This document shows positions 9,173-19,114 of a stretch of DNA of 64,000 bases, piece after piece (within the stretch, counting starts at the first letter, position 1; every line of letters begins with the position of its first letter). The DNA is from an uncultured cyanobacterium. GTDB lineage: Bacteria > Cyanobacteriota > Cyanobacteriia > Cyanobacteriales > FACHB-T130. The stretch lies in assembly GCA_936920195.1 (NCBI GenBank), contig CAKZHE010000230.1, positions 1 to 64,000 of the forward strand, in the 5' to 3' direction. The translations under genes were made by a program, and so were the position numbers. Below the pieces are notes generated by a model that had not been told where the DNA came from, did not search any database, and was given only the letters and a program-made list of their open reading frames with translations.

Positions 9173-9601
9173 TCGATTTCGAGTCAAATACCATCAAATT
9201 CAAGTTATTTCCCAGGAAAGCAATTCTGTAATTGCTCTGAATTTACTTGCCGATCTCCAGTTACCTGAGAGCCAATACTGGCAGATCGACAACATCACTA
9301 ATACTACCCGAAGTCACCAGCGGGAAACTCTGCAAACCTTTGCTCGTAAGCCTTGCAGGAATATATATAGACTTTTTATCTCAATTTTTAGCCGAGAAAC
9401 TAGCGGATGGTCAACTATCCCAAGGTAGAGTTTGCCAAATTATTCGCTTCTTGGTTTTCTCGATTTCCCGATCATTTAGCAATATTATAAAATTTCTCTT
9501 AAAATCAAAAATAGGTGCTATAGTTGTATTTTGAAAGATAACAACTAGATAGCAATTGGCAATTGCTGAAGCTCCAATAACTAGCCACAGGAGAAACATC
9601 T
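9173..9601. other. Gene-free spacer
   Basis: About 430 bases between the flavoprotein and the first glycosyltransferase. Short frames on the plus strand do not resemble known proteins and carry no ribosome-binding site. The last 15 bases (AGGAGAAACATCT) are the ribosome-binding site of the next gene. Confidence 0.5.
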
Positions 9602-10672
9602 ATGCGGATTGCCCAAGTTGCCCCACTGTGGGAGCGAGTTCCACCTCCAGCCTATGGAGGAATTGAATTGGTGGTGGGAATGCTCTGCGAAGAATTGGTG
9701 AGACGGGGACATGAAGTTACCTTGTTTGCTTCTGGGGATTCAATTACATCGGCAAAACTAGAATCTGTTCATCCCCAAGCTTTACGTTTAGATACCACGA
9801 TTAAGGATTATGGTATCTACGAAATGCTGCAACTAGGTTGGATATACGAACGCGCCAAGGAATTTGATATTATTCATTCCCACATGGGCTGTGCGGCTTT
9901 ACCCTATGCCAATTTGGTGAAAACGCCAACCGTTCATACTCTGCACGGCACTTTTTCCCCAGATAATGAGAAATTGTTTTTCAAGGAACGCCGCCAGCAT
10001 TATGTGAGTATTTCTGAGTCCCAGCGAGAACCGAGATTAAATCTTAACTGTGTGGCGACAGTTTATAACGGCATTGACCCCGATATTTATGAATTTCATC
10101 CCACCCCCCAAGAACCGCCCTATTTAGCTTTTTTGGGCAGGATGTCTCCAGAAAAAGGCCCCCATCTAGCGATTGAAATTGCCAAGCGTTCGGGCTGGCA
10201 TTTGAAGATGGCAGGGAAAGTTGACGTAGTAGATCGGGAGTATTTTCGGACGGAAATTGAGCCACATATTGATGGCAAGCAAATTGAATTTTTGGGAGAA
10301 GCCAACCACGTGCAGAAAAATCTGCTGATGGGACAAGCAGTGGCAACGCTCTTTCCGATTACTTGGCGAGAACCTTTTGGGTTAGTCAGTATTGAATCGA
10401 TGGCAGCGGGAACGCCAGTAATTGCGATCGCCTTAGGAGCCACCCCAGAAATTATTGCCCACGGCAAAACGGGCTTTTTGTGCAGTAATGTAGAGGAATG
10501 TATCGCGGCGATCGCCCCAGCGACCCAATTAAGCCGCTATGCTTGTCGCGAGTACGTCGCTAACAAATTTAGCGCCCAAGGGATGACTGACGGTTATGAA
10601 GCTGTCTATCGGCAAATTTTAAGCGATCGCTTCGTGGAAAATGGCAGCCTAAAAAGCGCGATCGCCCATTAA
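9602..10672 (+). CDS. GT4-family glycosyltransferase
   Basis: A 356-residue GT-B glycosyltransferase. The N-terminal acceptor domain starts MRIAQVAPLWERVPPPAYGGIELVV with the glycine-rich loop typical of GT4. The C-terminal donor domain has FLGRMSPEKGPHLAIEIAKR and the EX7E-type block EPFGLVSIESMAAGTPVIA. It transfers a sugar from a nucleotide-sugar donor; the acceptor is unknown. AGGAGA lies 9 bp upstream of the ATG. It is followed after 88 bp by a second GT4 gene on the same strand, so the two may act in one glycan or glycolipid pathway. Confidence 0.9.
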   Translation: MRIAQVAPLWERVPPPAYGGIELVVGMLCEELVRRGHEVTLFASGDSITSAKLESVHPQALRLDTTIKDYGIYEMLQLGWIYERAKEFDIIHSHMGCAALPYANLVKTPTVHTLHGTFSPDNEKLFFKERRQHYVSISESQREPRLNLNCVATVYNGIDPDIYEFHPTPQEPPYLAFLGRMSPEKGPHLAIEIAKRSGWHLKMAGKVDVVDREYFRTEIEPHIDGKQIEFLGEANHVQKNLLMGQAVATLFPITWREPFGLVSIESMAAGTPVIAIALGATPEIIAHGKTGFLCSNVEECIAAIAPATQLSRYACREYVANKFSAQGMTDGYEAVYRQILSDRFVENGSLKSAIAH

Positions 10673-10760
10673 GCAAGCAAATTTGCACGGAAATCCGCAT
10701 AATAGTCATTTAATCTTGTTGAGATAATTATAGAGACTCGCGCCCCAGGAGGTATCAGGT

Positions 10761-12197
10761 ATGTCACACCCCAGCAGAGAGAATACGGCATTGCCATCGG
10801 ACTCACCACTTCATGGCAAAGATCCCGAAGCCCAAAAATCTGCCTTTGTGTCTTACCAGACCACTATTCCCATCCGCCAACCCATTGCCCTCATTTCTGA
10901 CCAAAGTGACCCCGCTACCCCAGTAGGCCGGGAAGAAGTTGGCGGTCAACACGTCTATGTTCGGCAAGTGGGAGAAGCCTTAGCCAAATTGGGGTGGCAA
11001 GTCGATATGTTTACCCGCAAAACCAAGCCAGAAGACCCCGCCATTGTCCAACATTCCCCCCATTGTCGGACAATTCGGCTGGTGGCAGGTCCCGAAGAAT
11101 TTATGCCTAGGGACCAATTATTTCCCTATATGCCAGAATTTGTGGCAGCTTTCCAAAAATTCCAAAGTAAAGAAGGTACTAACTATCCTTTAGTTCATAC
11201 TAATTACTGGCTTTCAGCTTGGGCAGGCTTGCAGTTGAGAGAAACCAGCAATATCCAGCTAATTCATACTTATCATTCCCTAGGGGAACTGAAATATCAA
11301 TCCGTGGGACAATGCCCTCCAATTGCCAAAACCAGGCTAACGGTGGAGCGGCAGATTTTGGAACAAGCTAACTGTGTCGTTGCCACCAGTCCCCAAGAAG
11401 AAGAAATTCTGCGAGAATTAGTTTCTAGTCAAGGTCGGATTGAAACCATTCCCTGCGGCACAGATATTGATAATTTCCGAGTCCTGCCCCAAAGTGAAGC
11501 CCGAACTAAGTTAGGTTTAAGTCAAAGCGATCGCATTGTCTTATATGTGGGCAGATTTGACCCCCGTAAGGGTTTGGAAACTCTCCTCCGCGCCTGTGCC
11601 ATTTCCCAAGCCAGAAATGAAGGCAATCTGAAACTAATTATTGCCGGGGGTAATGACCCCTCATTCCCAGATAGTCAGGAACGCTCTAGAATCGAGCAGA
11701 TAGTACAGGAATTAGGGTTGACAGAGCAAATTCTGTTTGTGGGTCAGATTGGTCACGAAACGCTACCGCTGTACTACACTGCTGCCGATGTCTGCGTAGT
11801 TCCCAGCCATTACGAACCCTTTGGTTTAGTGGCAATTGAGGCTATGGCCTGCGGTACTCCGGTAGTTGCTTCTAACGTAGGCGGACTAAAATTTACTGTA
11901 GTGCCAGAGGAAACTGGTTTATTAGTCCCCGCTAAAGATGAAGCCGCCTTTGCCACCGCCATTGACCGGATTTTGTATTCTGAGTTGTGGGCGAGACAGT
12001 TACGCAAACAGGCGGCGATTAGAGTCCGCCAGAATTTTACTTGGTCGGGAGTGGCAATTCAACTCAGCGATTTGTATCGTCGCTTGCTCGCCCAGTCGTT
12101 GATGGATGAAAATTCTTGGCACTTATTACAAGCATATCCCGACAAAGTGGCAGCTCAAGCGATCGCGCCTGTCACCAGTTTCACCAAAGCATCTTAA
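10761..12197 (+). CDS. GT4-family glycosyltransferase, sucrose-synthase/MshA-like
   Basis: A 478-residue GT-B enzyme. EEVGGQHVYVRQVGEALAKLGWQVDMFTR is the GGQxVYV acceptor loop shared by sucrose-phosphate synthase, sucrose synthase and MshA-like enzymes. The donor domain has LYVGRFDPRKGLETLL and YEPFGLVAIEAMACGTPVVAS. There is a roughly 35-residue low-conservation N-terminal tail and a C-terminal tail of about 35. AGGAGG precedes the ATG. True sucrose-phosphate synthase is normally longer, so I do not assign sucrose synthesis despite the phosphatase gene at 29350. Probably cotranscribed with the upstream GT4 gene. Confidence 0.88.
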   Translation: MSHPSRENTALPSDSPLHGKDPEAQKSAFVSYQTTIPIRQPIALISDQSDPATPVGREEVGGQHVYVRQVGEALAKLGWQVDMFTRKTKPEDPAIVQHSPHCRTIRLVAGPEEFMPRDQLFPYMPEFVAAFQKFQSKEGTNYPLVHTNYWLSAWAGLQLRETSNIQLIHTYHSLGELKYQSVGQCPPIAKTRLTVERQILEQANCVVATSPQEEEILRELVSSQGRIETIPCGTDIDNFRVLPQSEARTKLGLSQSDRIVLYVGRFDPRKGLETLLRACAISQARNEGNLKLIIAGGNDPSFPDSQERSRIEQIVQELGLTEQILFVGQIGHETLPLYYTAADVCVVPSHYEPFGLVAIEAMACGTPVVASNVGGLKFTVVPEETGLLVPAKDEAAFATAIDRILYSELWARQLRKQAAIRVRQNFTWSGVAIQLSDLYRRLLAQSLMDENSWHLLQAYPDKVAAQAIAPVTSFTKAS

Positions 12198-12541
12198 ACA
12201 GGACTTACGCAGAGCCTCTATATATAGCGTTTTGTAGGGGCAATCCCCCCGTGGTTGCCCCTATTTCTAGGATACTTGCGTTGACTTTGCGCCTTTTTAT
12301 GGGATTTCTGTTCATATTGTTGCCAAAATTGTTACCAGCCCTCCGACCAGAGAAATTTCGCCTTATATTGGATTCAGTTAAGACTCCTCACACCAAACAC
12401 CAGCCGTGGACACCGAAACCCACGGTTTTTTACTTTTTAAAAGCGCGTCTCAATGAGTCGATGCACTCCTGTAGGGGCAATCCCCCCGTGGTTGCCCCAA
12501 TGTAACGGGGTAGGCACGGGGGCGCTACCCCTACACATTTA
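12198..12541. repeat. Spacer with MITE end and GTAGGGGCAA palindromes
   Basis: A single MITE-like end (CAGGACTTACGCAGAGCC) near 12199 has no matching right end, so it looks like a fragment. A GTAGGGGCAATCCCCCCGTG palindrome half lies at 12234-12263 and a fuller copy at 12471-12534, related to 22839-22949. No gene is supported between the glycosyltransferase and the convergent TamB-like gene. Confidence 0.6.
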
Positions 12542-15500
12542 CTAAAAACGTAACTCATATTCCACCACAGCGCGATTTTCTCCCGAAAAATCCGTGGAAC
12601 CACGCAATAAAAATTGCTCGTTCAGGCGATAGCGAATATTGAGTTGGGGCGACTGATTGGCAGTTAAAATACTTAACACCGAAGCCGAGATTTGGGGCGT
12701 GATTTCTACCCCAATTTCAGCAGCTAATCCTAAAGTAGAAGAACTGGTTGATTTATCGCTATTTACCAAAGTGGGAAATAACCGAAACTCGCTTAAACCA
12801 ATGGCATCGCCAATTATATTTTGAATATTTCCTAACAGCGCCGAACCTGCCAAATTTGCCAATCCCAAGGTACTATCTCCCCTGCCCAAAGTTTCCACAA
12901 ATCCTCCCCCCATTAATGCCAGAAGTTCAGTTTCATTGCGGCTGGGATTGCTCTTTAATTCCAAATTGTCAAACAGTTGGGAAGCTGCTCCAGTTACCCT
13001 AGCTTCGATACGAACAGTTTGCACTGACCCAAAATTGGTAGCGTTAATTTTGGAAACATCAATAACTTCGCTAGACAGAGTATTAGTCCGAGTAGGTTGG
13101 CGCGTAACTTCTTGTACCGCCGCTGTCAGGCGAATATCTAGGGTGGGATCAAGTCCTTGATTGGCAAAAAATTGGGCGGTATGTTCGTAACCCCTGGCTA
13201 ACCGAAATTGAGTGGTAAATAAGTTGACTAATCCCCGTTCTAATTTAATTTTTCCCGCCGGACGAATACCATCTAAAGGTCCATTTAAGGTTAAGCTGCC
13301 ACTGGCGGCAAAGGTTAAAATGGGAGCTTTGGTAATTTCTATCCCTTCATTTAATACCAATTTCAAATTATTAAACTCTGCCACATTACCATTTTCGACT
13401 TGCTTGCCAGTGCTGCCTTCTAAGGCTGCCCCCTCTACTTCCCCTGGAGTAGCGTTTTCGGCTAGTTGCACTTCGCCATTAAATAATTGTAGTTCGCCGC
13501 CGACTTTGGGCGCTAGGGCAGTACCCCCGATCGCCACTTGTCCGCGCACGCTGCCACTGTATAATCCTTTGAGGTTAACTACTAATTGATTTAAACTCAC
13601 TGTCAGAGGAGTATCAGTTTTCAAGGCTTGGGCAATGGGCAAAGTGCCTTGGGCAATCACATCGCCGCCGCCAAATTTGCCCTGGAGCTTTTCCACCTGA
13701 ATGCGGTCAAAATTAAATAGCACTTTGCCATTAACTTCCGTTAAAGGTTCTGGCAAGGCTTGGGCTTTGACAGTAGCTTTATCAACCGTGGCAATACCTT
13801 CGGCAATTAAATCTTCCACTCGGCTAGTTTGGGGATTAACCAATCCTCGAATTTGCAAGTTTGCCTTGCCGATGCCATCCACCCAGGCAACTTTCCCACG
13901 AGTTAGCAAGTTAATTAGAGCTAAACCTTCGTTTTGGACATTGGCATTCAAAGTAATTTGATTAGTTTCAGGCAGGACGCTGGCAAAGGGTAATTTATAG
14001 GGCAAACTACCATTAACTTCAATGGGCGTACTGCTGGTGGCTTCGGTACTATTAACTGCTACTTGTTCGCTAGCTAAAATGGCATTGCTGCCAAAATCCA
14101 GCCGCGCCCTGGCATAGTTAAAACTAGCCCGGGCAGATTCCACTAAAGTACCGTTAAGCGTGCCTTCAATTAAAGTTACTTCCCCCCTTGCCTGGGGATC
14201 TTGGATACTGCCTGCCAGAGTAGCACTAGCATTGATTTTGCCTGTGACATCGATGGGTAAAACTACAAATTCTTGTAAAGATTCTACAGGTAAGTTGCGA
14301 ATTCGCAGTTGTCCCGATTGCTGTTCTCCCCCTAGAGTGCCAGAGAAGACAACGACACTTTCTCCAGAACTGAAGCGCAGGGGTAAAAAGGTAATCGCGC
14401 CATTTTCATAGGTTCCTTTCACGGCTACCAATTCGGAACTATAATTATCCCCCCATTGCCAGTTTTGTCCTTTGACATCAAAGTCCAGTTTAATGCCTTG
14501 CTTCAGGGAACCTGCGATCGCCACTTTACCATTAAATATACCTTGAAGTTCCTGCAATTCTGGAATGGGAGAAGAGGTTTGGCGCTGCTGTCGTTGTTGT
14601 TCCAAGAAAGCTTTGATTTCTGACAAGCGGCGCAATTGGGCTTGCAGGGAGGCATTGGGCAGCCCTACCGGGATAAATTGTAAGCTAGAAGCAGAGTTGT
14701 AGATGGGGGGATTAATTCCTCTACCAAAGTCAGATAAATCAAAGATTTGCAGCGCCGTGAGGATTTCTTGCACTTGTCCTTGGACAATATTTAGATCTCC
14801 TTTAACTTGGGAGCCACTGGCAAGAGAACTGACATCCCCTTTAAAGGTGTATTCGCCGCCTTGCTCCGTACCAGCCACCGGAGTAACTTTCAGTTTCATG
14901 TCACTATTGAGGGCAAGAGTAACAAGATTAATCGTGGCATCCCCAGATAGTTTACCGCTGATAGGAGATGTGGCAATTAAGGGTGGAAGAGGAGCTATAG
15001 CTTTAATAATACTAGCCGGAAAGTTATCAGTTTTAACTAACAGTAAATCGTCCCGGCGAGTCCCTGTCGCTACAGCATCATTCGTTTGGAAATTAAAGGA
15101 TTGTAATTGATAGTTGCGGTCAAGTTTCAGGGCAATTAAATCTGGTTTTCCATTCGCTTGCGTCCCCACTAATTGCAAGTTGAAACCCTGTCCAGGAATG
15201 GCTTGGATATCACCATTTAGCTGCGGTGCAAAGGTAATCCCATCAGCAATGAAATTCTGCACCTGCAATTTTCCTGATGCTTGGATTGTTTGGGAACTGA
15301 AAGCTGTCAGGGAACCTTTAGCTTGCATATTTACACTCAAGCTCCCCTGCACTTCACTCGATAATTTAGAAATAGGAACAAGTTGCGCCAAGGCTTTCAT
15401 ATCAATATTGTTGGCAGCTACGGAAGTTTGCCAATTTCCTGCCGCTAAATTGATATTAGTTGCTGTTAACGTGCCACCACCTACCGCAATTGTGGCATTT

Positions 15501-17938
15501 CCATTCCCACTAACTGCATTGGGTGACAAATTATCTAATCTACCTGCCAGAGTCATATTCCCAGTTAAGGGAGATTGCAAAACCTTGGGTAATTGGGGAA
15601 AAAGTGGGCTTAAATTAACTTGATTTGCCCGAACATTAGTGCGCCAATTTCCGGCTGCCAAACTAATATTAGTTGCTGTTAAAGTGCCACCACCTACGGC
15701 AATTGTGGCATTTCCATTCCCACTAACTGCATTGAGCGACAAATTATCTAATTTGCCTGCCAGAGTCATATTCCCAGTTAAGGGAGATTGGAGGACTTTT
15801 GGTAATTGGGGAAAAAGCGGGCTTAAATTAACTTGATTTACCAGTAAACTTGTTTGCCAATTTCCCCTAGCTAAATTGATATTGGTGGCAGTTAAAGTAC
15901 CGCCACCCACAGCCAGGGAAGCGATACCCGTACCATTAATACTACCAAGGCTGAAATTATCTAAACTGCCGGATAAATTTAAGCGACTATTTAATGCTGT
16001 GCGTAGAGGTGCGGGAACTTGGGGAAAAACTTCGCCTAACTGAACATTATTCGTTTCTAGATTAGTTTGCCAGCGTCCCCCGGCTAGATTGATATTATTA
16101 AAAATTACCGTGCCGCCACCAGCATTGAAACTGCCAGAACCGCTACCATTAACCGTTGATAATCCCCCCGCAAATCGCCCCGCCAGATTAAATTTCCCGG
16201 TAATGGGAGATCTTAATTGGGGAGGGATTTGGGGAAAAAGCTGACCTAATTGAATGCTATTTGCTGTCAAAGCTACTTGCCAGTTATCTTTACCAATAAT
16301 TCCTTGTCCAACGGCAGTTCCTCCACCGACTTGCAAGGTAGCATTTTTCAGATATGTTGTGCCTTGGGAAGAAATCATCAGTTCTCCCCTGGCGGGATAA
16401 ATTGCACCTGGAGCGGAAAAGAGAACATTAGTTTGAATATTTTTCAGCGAACCAAAGATATTAGCATTGACTCCCACTGCACCAATCCGAATGGGAGATT
16501 TAGCCCCATAAATGGCGGCTAATTCATCTCCGGGTAAGTTTTGTCCGCGAATAGTAAAGCTGATATTTCCCGGTTGCTCTAGTTGAATTTTCCCATCTCC
16601 CAGAATCTCGCCTCCAACTAAGGGTACGGCTTGGAGATTGGTAATGGCAATGGTGGAACCAATCAGTTGAAAATTGGTAATAATACTATTAAATAGCAAT
16701 CTGTCGATTTGACTGGTTTTGGTTGTGACTACTGTGCCAGATATAACTGGTGGAACCAGATCTTTCCCCGGAGATGTTGCCAGCGTGCCAGTTAATTGGA
16801 GATTGGTTCTTAATTCCCCTAGGGCAGTAATGGGTGATTTAATTTTTAGGGTTTCCAGGGCATTTTTAAAGCTGACTGGCTCAGTTTTGGCAGTAATACT
16901 ATATAATCCTTTAATATCTACTTGTCCATTGGCTCCGAATGGAATCTTTCCATAACTAGCGGCAAGATTTTCTAATTTAATTTGGGTATCTTGAAATTGC
17001 AGTTTCCCGGTGATTTGGCTCAAGGGTTGCGGCACTTGGGCAGCTTTGGCAGTAATTTGGTTTAATTCTGCCATGCCCGCAAACTTGATTTCTTCGCCTT
17101 TGACAATTAATTTTAAATCGCTGTTTAATCGTCCTCCCCAAACATCGACGGGTAATTGGACTAAGTGGTTGATTTCGGAAACGACTAGATCTTTGGCAGC
17201 TACCTGCAAGTTGGTTTCTTGGCTGTCTATATGAGTTTCTCCGTCAACTTTGAGATTGCCGCCGGAGGCGAATTTACTATCTAGGGAAAAGGTGATATGT
17301 TGATTTTTATCGTAAAAGCTGCTAGTGCCATTAATCTGCTGAATGACAATGGGTTGAATGGGTTGGGAACTACAAGGAAGTTTGACAGCTTTTTTCTCAC
17401 AAACAGGAATGAAGGGAAAGATGACTACACCACCATTCTGAATTGCCACAGTTTCAATATTAGTTTCAATCGGCCCTTTGGAATCGTCCTGTTTCAGATC
17501 TATATCAATCCATTTGCCAGTTTGGTCTTGTTCTAGATAAATTTCTGGTTTTATAAGGGTAATATTGAGTTGTAATTGACGTTTTAAGAGTAATTTTAGG
17601 GGATCGAAGGATACTTCAACTGATTCTACTGAAAGGCGATCTGGATCTGTCAGGGTGGCGGGAAGTTCGGAAGCTCCAAATCGCAAACTATGAGCGGAGA
17701 ATTTTTCAACTTGGCCTAATTTAAAGGGGCGTTTGAGGGTATCGCTGAGGTTTTTAGAAACTAGGGGAGCTAATTGATTTTTGACAAAAAACCATCCCCA
17801 AAGGGAAATTCCTATTGTTCCCACAGGAAGAACAATGGCTAAGATTAACCCCAGCCGTTTCAATCCTGAGAACCGATTGCCTAATCGTCGATTAGGTTCG
17901 GGGGTATTGCCTAAATTTGGAGGTGGCTCGTTAGTCAT
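12542..17938 (-). CDS. TamB-like (DUF490) inner-membrane protein, AsmA/VPS13-like lipid-transfer family
   Basis: A 1,798-residue protein with one N-terminal transmembrane helix (about residues 28-52, LGLILAIVLPVGTIGISLWGWFFV), a very long beta-rich region, and a C-terminal TamB domain ending in LRGSTDFSGENRAVVEYELRF. TamB proteins span the periplasm and are linked to outer-membrane assembly or phospholipid transport. Near residues 695-840 a 71-residue unit (LSPLFPQLPKVLQSPLTGNM...) is repeated almost exactly, and diverged copies flank it. In DNA this is a tandem repeat of about 213 bp at roughly 15440-15960, a recent internal expansion. Usual bacterial TamB is 1,200-1,500 residues; cyanobacterial forms are longer. 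The gene is probably monocistronic. Confidence 0.88.
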   Translation of the reverse strand: MTNEPPPNLGNTPEPNRRLGNRFSGLKRLGLILAIVLPVGTIGISLWGWFFVKNQLAPLVSKNLSDTLKRPFKLGQVEKFSAHSLRFGASELPATLTDPDRLSVESVEVSFDPLKLLLKRQLQLNITLIKPEIYLEQDQTGKWIDIDLKQDDSKGPIETNIETVAIQNGGVVIFPFIPVCEKKAVKLPCSSQPIQPIVIQQINGTSSFYDKNQHITFSLDSKFASGGNLKVDGETHIDSQETNLQVAAKDLVVSEINHLVQLPVDVWGGRLNSDLKLIVKGEEIKFAGMAELNQITAKAAQVPQPLSQITGKLQFQDTQIKLENLAASYGKIPFGANGQVDIKGLYSITAKTEPVSFKNALETLKIKSPITALGELRTNLQLTGTLATSPGKDLVPPVISGTVVTTKTSQIDRLLFNSIITNFQLIGSTIAITNLQAVPLVGGEILGDGKIQLEQPGNISFTIRGQNLPGDELAAIYGAKSPIRIGAVGVNANIFGSLKNIQTNVLFSAPGAIYPARGELMISSQGTTYLKNATLQVGGGTAVGQGIIGKDNWQVALTANSIQLGQLFPQIPPQLRSPITGKFNLAGRFAGGLSTVNGSGSGSFNAGGGTVIFNNINLAGGRWQTNLETNNVQLGEVFPQVPAPLRTALNSRLNLSGSLDNFSLGSINGTGIASLAVGGGTLTATNINLARGNWQTSLLVNQVNLSPLFPQLPKVLQSPLTGNMTLAGKLDNLSLNAVSGNGNATIAVGGGTLTATNISLAAGNWRTNVRANQVNLSPLFPQLPKVLQSPLTGNMTLAGRLDNLSPNAVSGNGNATIAVGGGTLTATNINLAAGNWQTSVAANNIDMKALAQLVPISKLSSEVQGSLSVNMQAKGSLTAFSSQTIQASGKLQVQNFIADGITFAPQLNGDIQAIPGQGFNLQLVGTQANGKPDLIALKLDRNYQLQSFNFQTNDAVATGTRRDDLLLVKTDNFPASIIKAIAPLPPLIATSPISGKLSGDATINLVTLALNSDMKLKVTPVAGTEQGGEYTFKGDVSSLASGSQVKGDLNIVQGQVQEILTALQIFDLSDFGRGINPPIYNSASSLQFIPVGLPNASLQAQLRRLSEIKAFLEQQRQQRQTSSPIPELQELQGIFNGKVAIAGSLKQGIKLDFDVKGQNWQWGDNYSSELVAVKGTYENGAITFLPLRFSSGESVVVFSGTLGGEQQSGQLRIRNLPVESLQEFVVLPIDVTGKINASATLAGSIQDPQARGEVTLIEGTLNGTLVESARASFNYARARLDFGSNAILASEQVAVNSTEATSSTPIEVNGSLPYKLPFASVLPETNQITLNANVQNEGLALINLLTRGKVAWVDGIGKANLQIRGLVNPQTSRVEDLIAEGIATVDKATVKAQALPEPLTEVNGKVLFNFDRIQVEKLQGKFGGGDVIAQGTLPIAQALKTDTPLTVSLNQLVVNLKGLYSGSVRGQVAIGGTALAPKVGGELQLFNGEVQLAENATPGEVEGAALEGSTGKQVENGNVAEFNNLKLVLNEGIEITKAPILTFAASGSLTLNGPLDGIRPAGKIKLERGLVNLFTTQFRLARGYEHTAQFFANQGLDPTLDIRLTAAVQEVTRQPTRTNTLSSEVIDVSKINATNFGSVQTVRIEARVTGAASQLFDNLELKSNPSRNETELLALMGGGFVETLGRGDSTLGLANLAGSALLGNIQNIIGDAIGLSEFRLFPTLVNSDKSTSSSTLGLAAEIGVEITPQISASVLSILTANQSPQLNIRYRLNEQFLLRGSTDFSGENRAVVEYELRF

Positions 17939-17961
17939 TGTAGAGAGAGGGAATGGTTTTT

Positions 17962-17996
17962 AAATTCAAAATTCAAAATTCAAAATTCAAAATTAT
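17962..17996. repeat. AAATTCA-type tandem repeat
   Basis: Four tandem copies of an AAATTCAAAATTC-type unit lie between TamB and the epimerase; the same unit appears near 39070-39125 before the uracil-DNA glycosylase gene. Low-complexity DNA with no assigned role. Confidence 0.6.
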
Positions 17997-18055
17997 TTTG
18001 AATTAATTTCCATTACAGGCTACCACTGATTGACATTTTGAATTGACTTGACTGG

Positions 18056-19069
18056 CTATTCTAAATGGTAATAAGAGCGATACCAATCGACAAACTTGGG
18101 AATACCGACTTCGATGGGAGTGCTGGGCTGGAAACCAACTTCCTGAACTAAGTCGTCAATATCGGCATAGGTTTCTAGTACGTCTCCTGGTTGTAGTGGT
18201 AGTAGATCTTTAATAGCTTTGACTCCCAAATATTCTTCTAAAACGGAAATAAAGTGGTTTAGTTCGACTGGATTGTTGTTGCCAATATTATAGATTTTGT
18301 AAGGGGCGGTACTTGTTCCTGGGGAACCAGATGCTTCTGTCTGTTGGGGATGGGGCTGGGGAATTTTGTCGAGGGCGCAAATCACTCCAGCTACAATATC
18401 GTCAATGTAGGTAAAATCTCGCCGCATTCTACCATAGTTGAAGACGGGGATGGGCTGACCTGTTAAAATTGCTTGGGTAAAGGTAAATAAAGCCATGTCA
18501 GGACGACCCCAGGGACCATAAACTGTAAAAAAGCGTAATCCGGTGGTGGGAATGTTGTATAAATGACTGTAGGCGTGTGCCATTAGTTCATTGGCCTTTT
18601 TGGTAGCGGCATAGAGACTAATGGGTAGGTCTACGCGATCGCTGACTGAAAAGGGCATTTTGGTATTGGCTCCATATACGGAACTGGAAGAGGCAAAAAC
18701 TAAATGTTGGATGCGACTATGGCGACAACCTTCTAAAATATGGGCAAATCCTACTAGGTTGCTATCCACATAGGCGTAGGGATTGGTTAAGGAGTAGCGT
18801 ACCCCAGCTTGGGCTGCCATGTGCAGAACCAATTCTGGTTGCAGATTCGCAAATAAATCAGCGATGCCTTGGCGGTTAGCTAAATCTAGGTGATGAAATT
18901 GAAAATTATGGTAATTTTGGAGGATGGTTAACCGAGATTTTTTTAAGTTAACGTCATAATAGTCGCTCAAATTATCCAAGCCAATGACGCTATCTCCGCG
19001 CTCTAATAAATGTTTGGCAGCGAAAAAGCCAATAAACCCAGCGGCTCCAGTAACTAAGATTTTGGACAT
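18056..19069 (-). CDS. NAD-dependent nucleotide-sugar epimerase, UDP-glucuronate 4-epimerase-like
   Basis: A 337-residue extended short-chain dehydrogenase. NAD-binding GxxGxxG is VTGAAGFIGFFAAKHLL. The catalytic residues are the Ser of ASSSSVYG and the YxxxK of SLYAATKKANE. LDNLSDYYDVNLKKSRL and the long TVYGPWGRPDMALFTFTQAIL segment match UDP-glucuronate 4-epimerases (CapI type), which make UDP-galacturonate for capsule or lipopolysaccharide. It starts 45 bp from the divergent R-M operon and fits the glycosyltransferases nearby. Confidence 0.88.
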   Translation of the reverse strand: MSKILVTGAAGFIGFFAAKHLLERGDSVIGLDNLSDYYDVNLKKSRLTILQNYHNFQFHHLDLANRQGIADLFANLQPELVLHMAAQAGVRYSLTNPYAYVDSNLVGFAHILEGCRHSRIQHLVFASSSSVYGANTKMPFSVSDRVDLPISLYAATKKANELMAHAYSHLYNIPTTGLRFFTVYGPWGRPDMALFTFTQAILTGQPIPVFNYGRMRRDFTYIDDIVAGVICALDKIPQPHPQQTEASGSPGTSTAPYKIYNIGNNNPVELNHFISVLEEYLGVKAIKDLLPLQPGDVLETYADIDDLVQEVGFQPSTPIEVGIPKFVDWYRSYYHLE

Positions 19070-19114
19070 ATTCCCAAGATTGCTTTTTAGATTAATGGTT
19101 CGTAAGTTATTCTC

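Noticed and set aside
9081..9534. Frames overlapping the flavoprotein end and running into the spacer
   Set aside because: Out of frame with a confident gene, no recognisable domain, no ribosome-binding site.
10761..12197. Sucrose-phosphate synthase
   Set aside because: The GGQHVYV loop is shared by several GT4 families and the protein is shorter than typical SPS; kept as a generic GT4.
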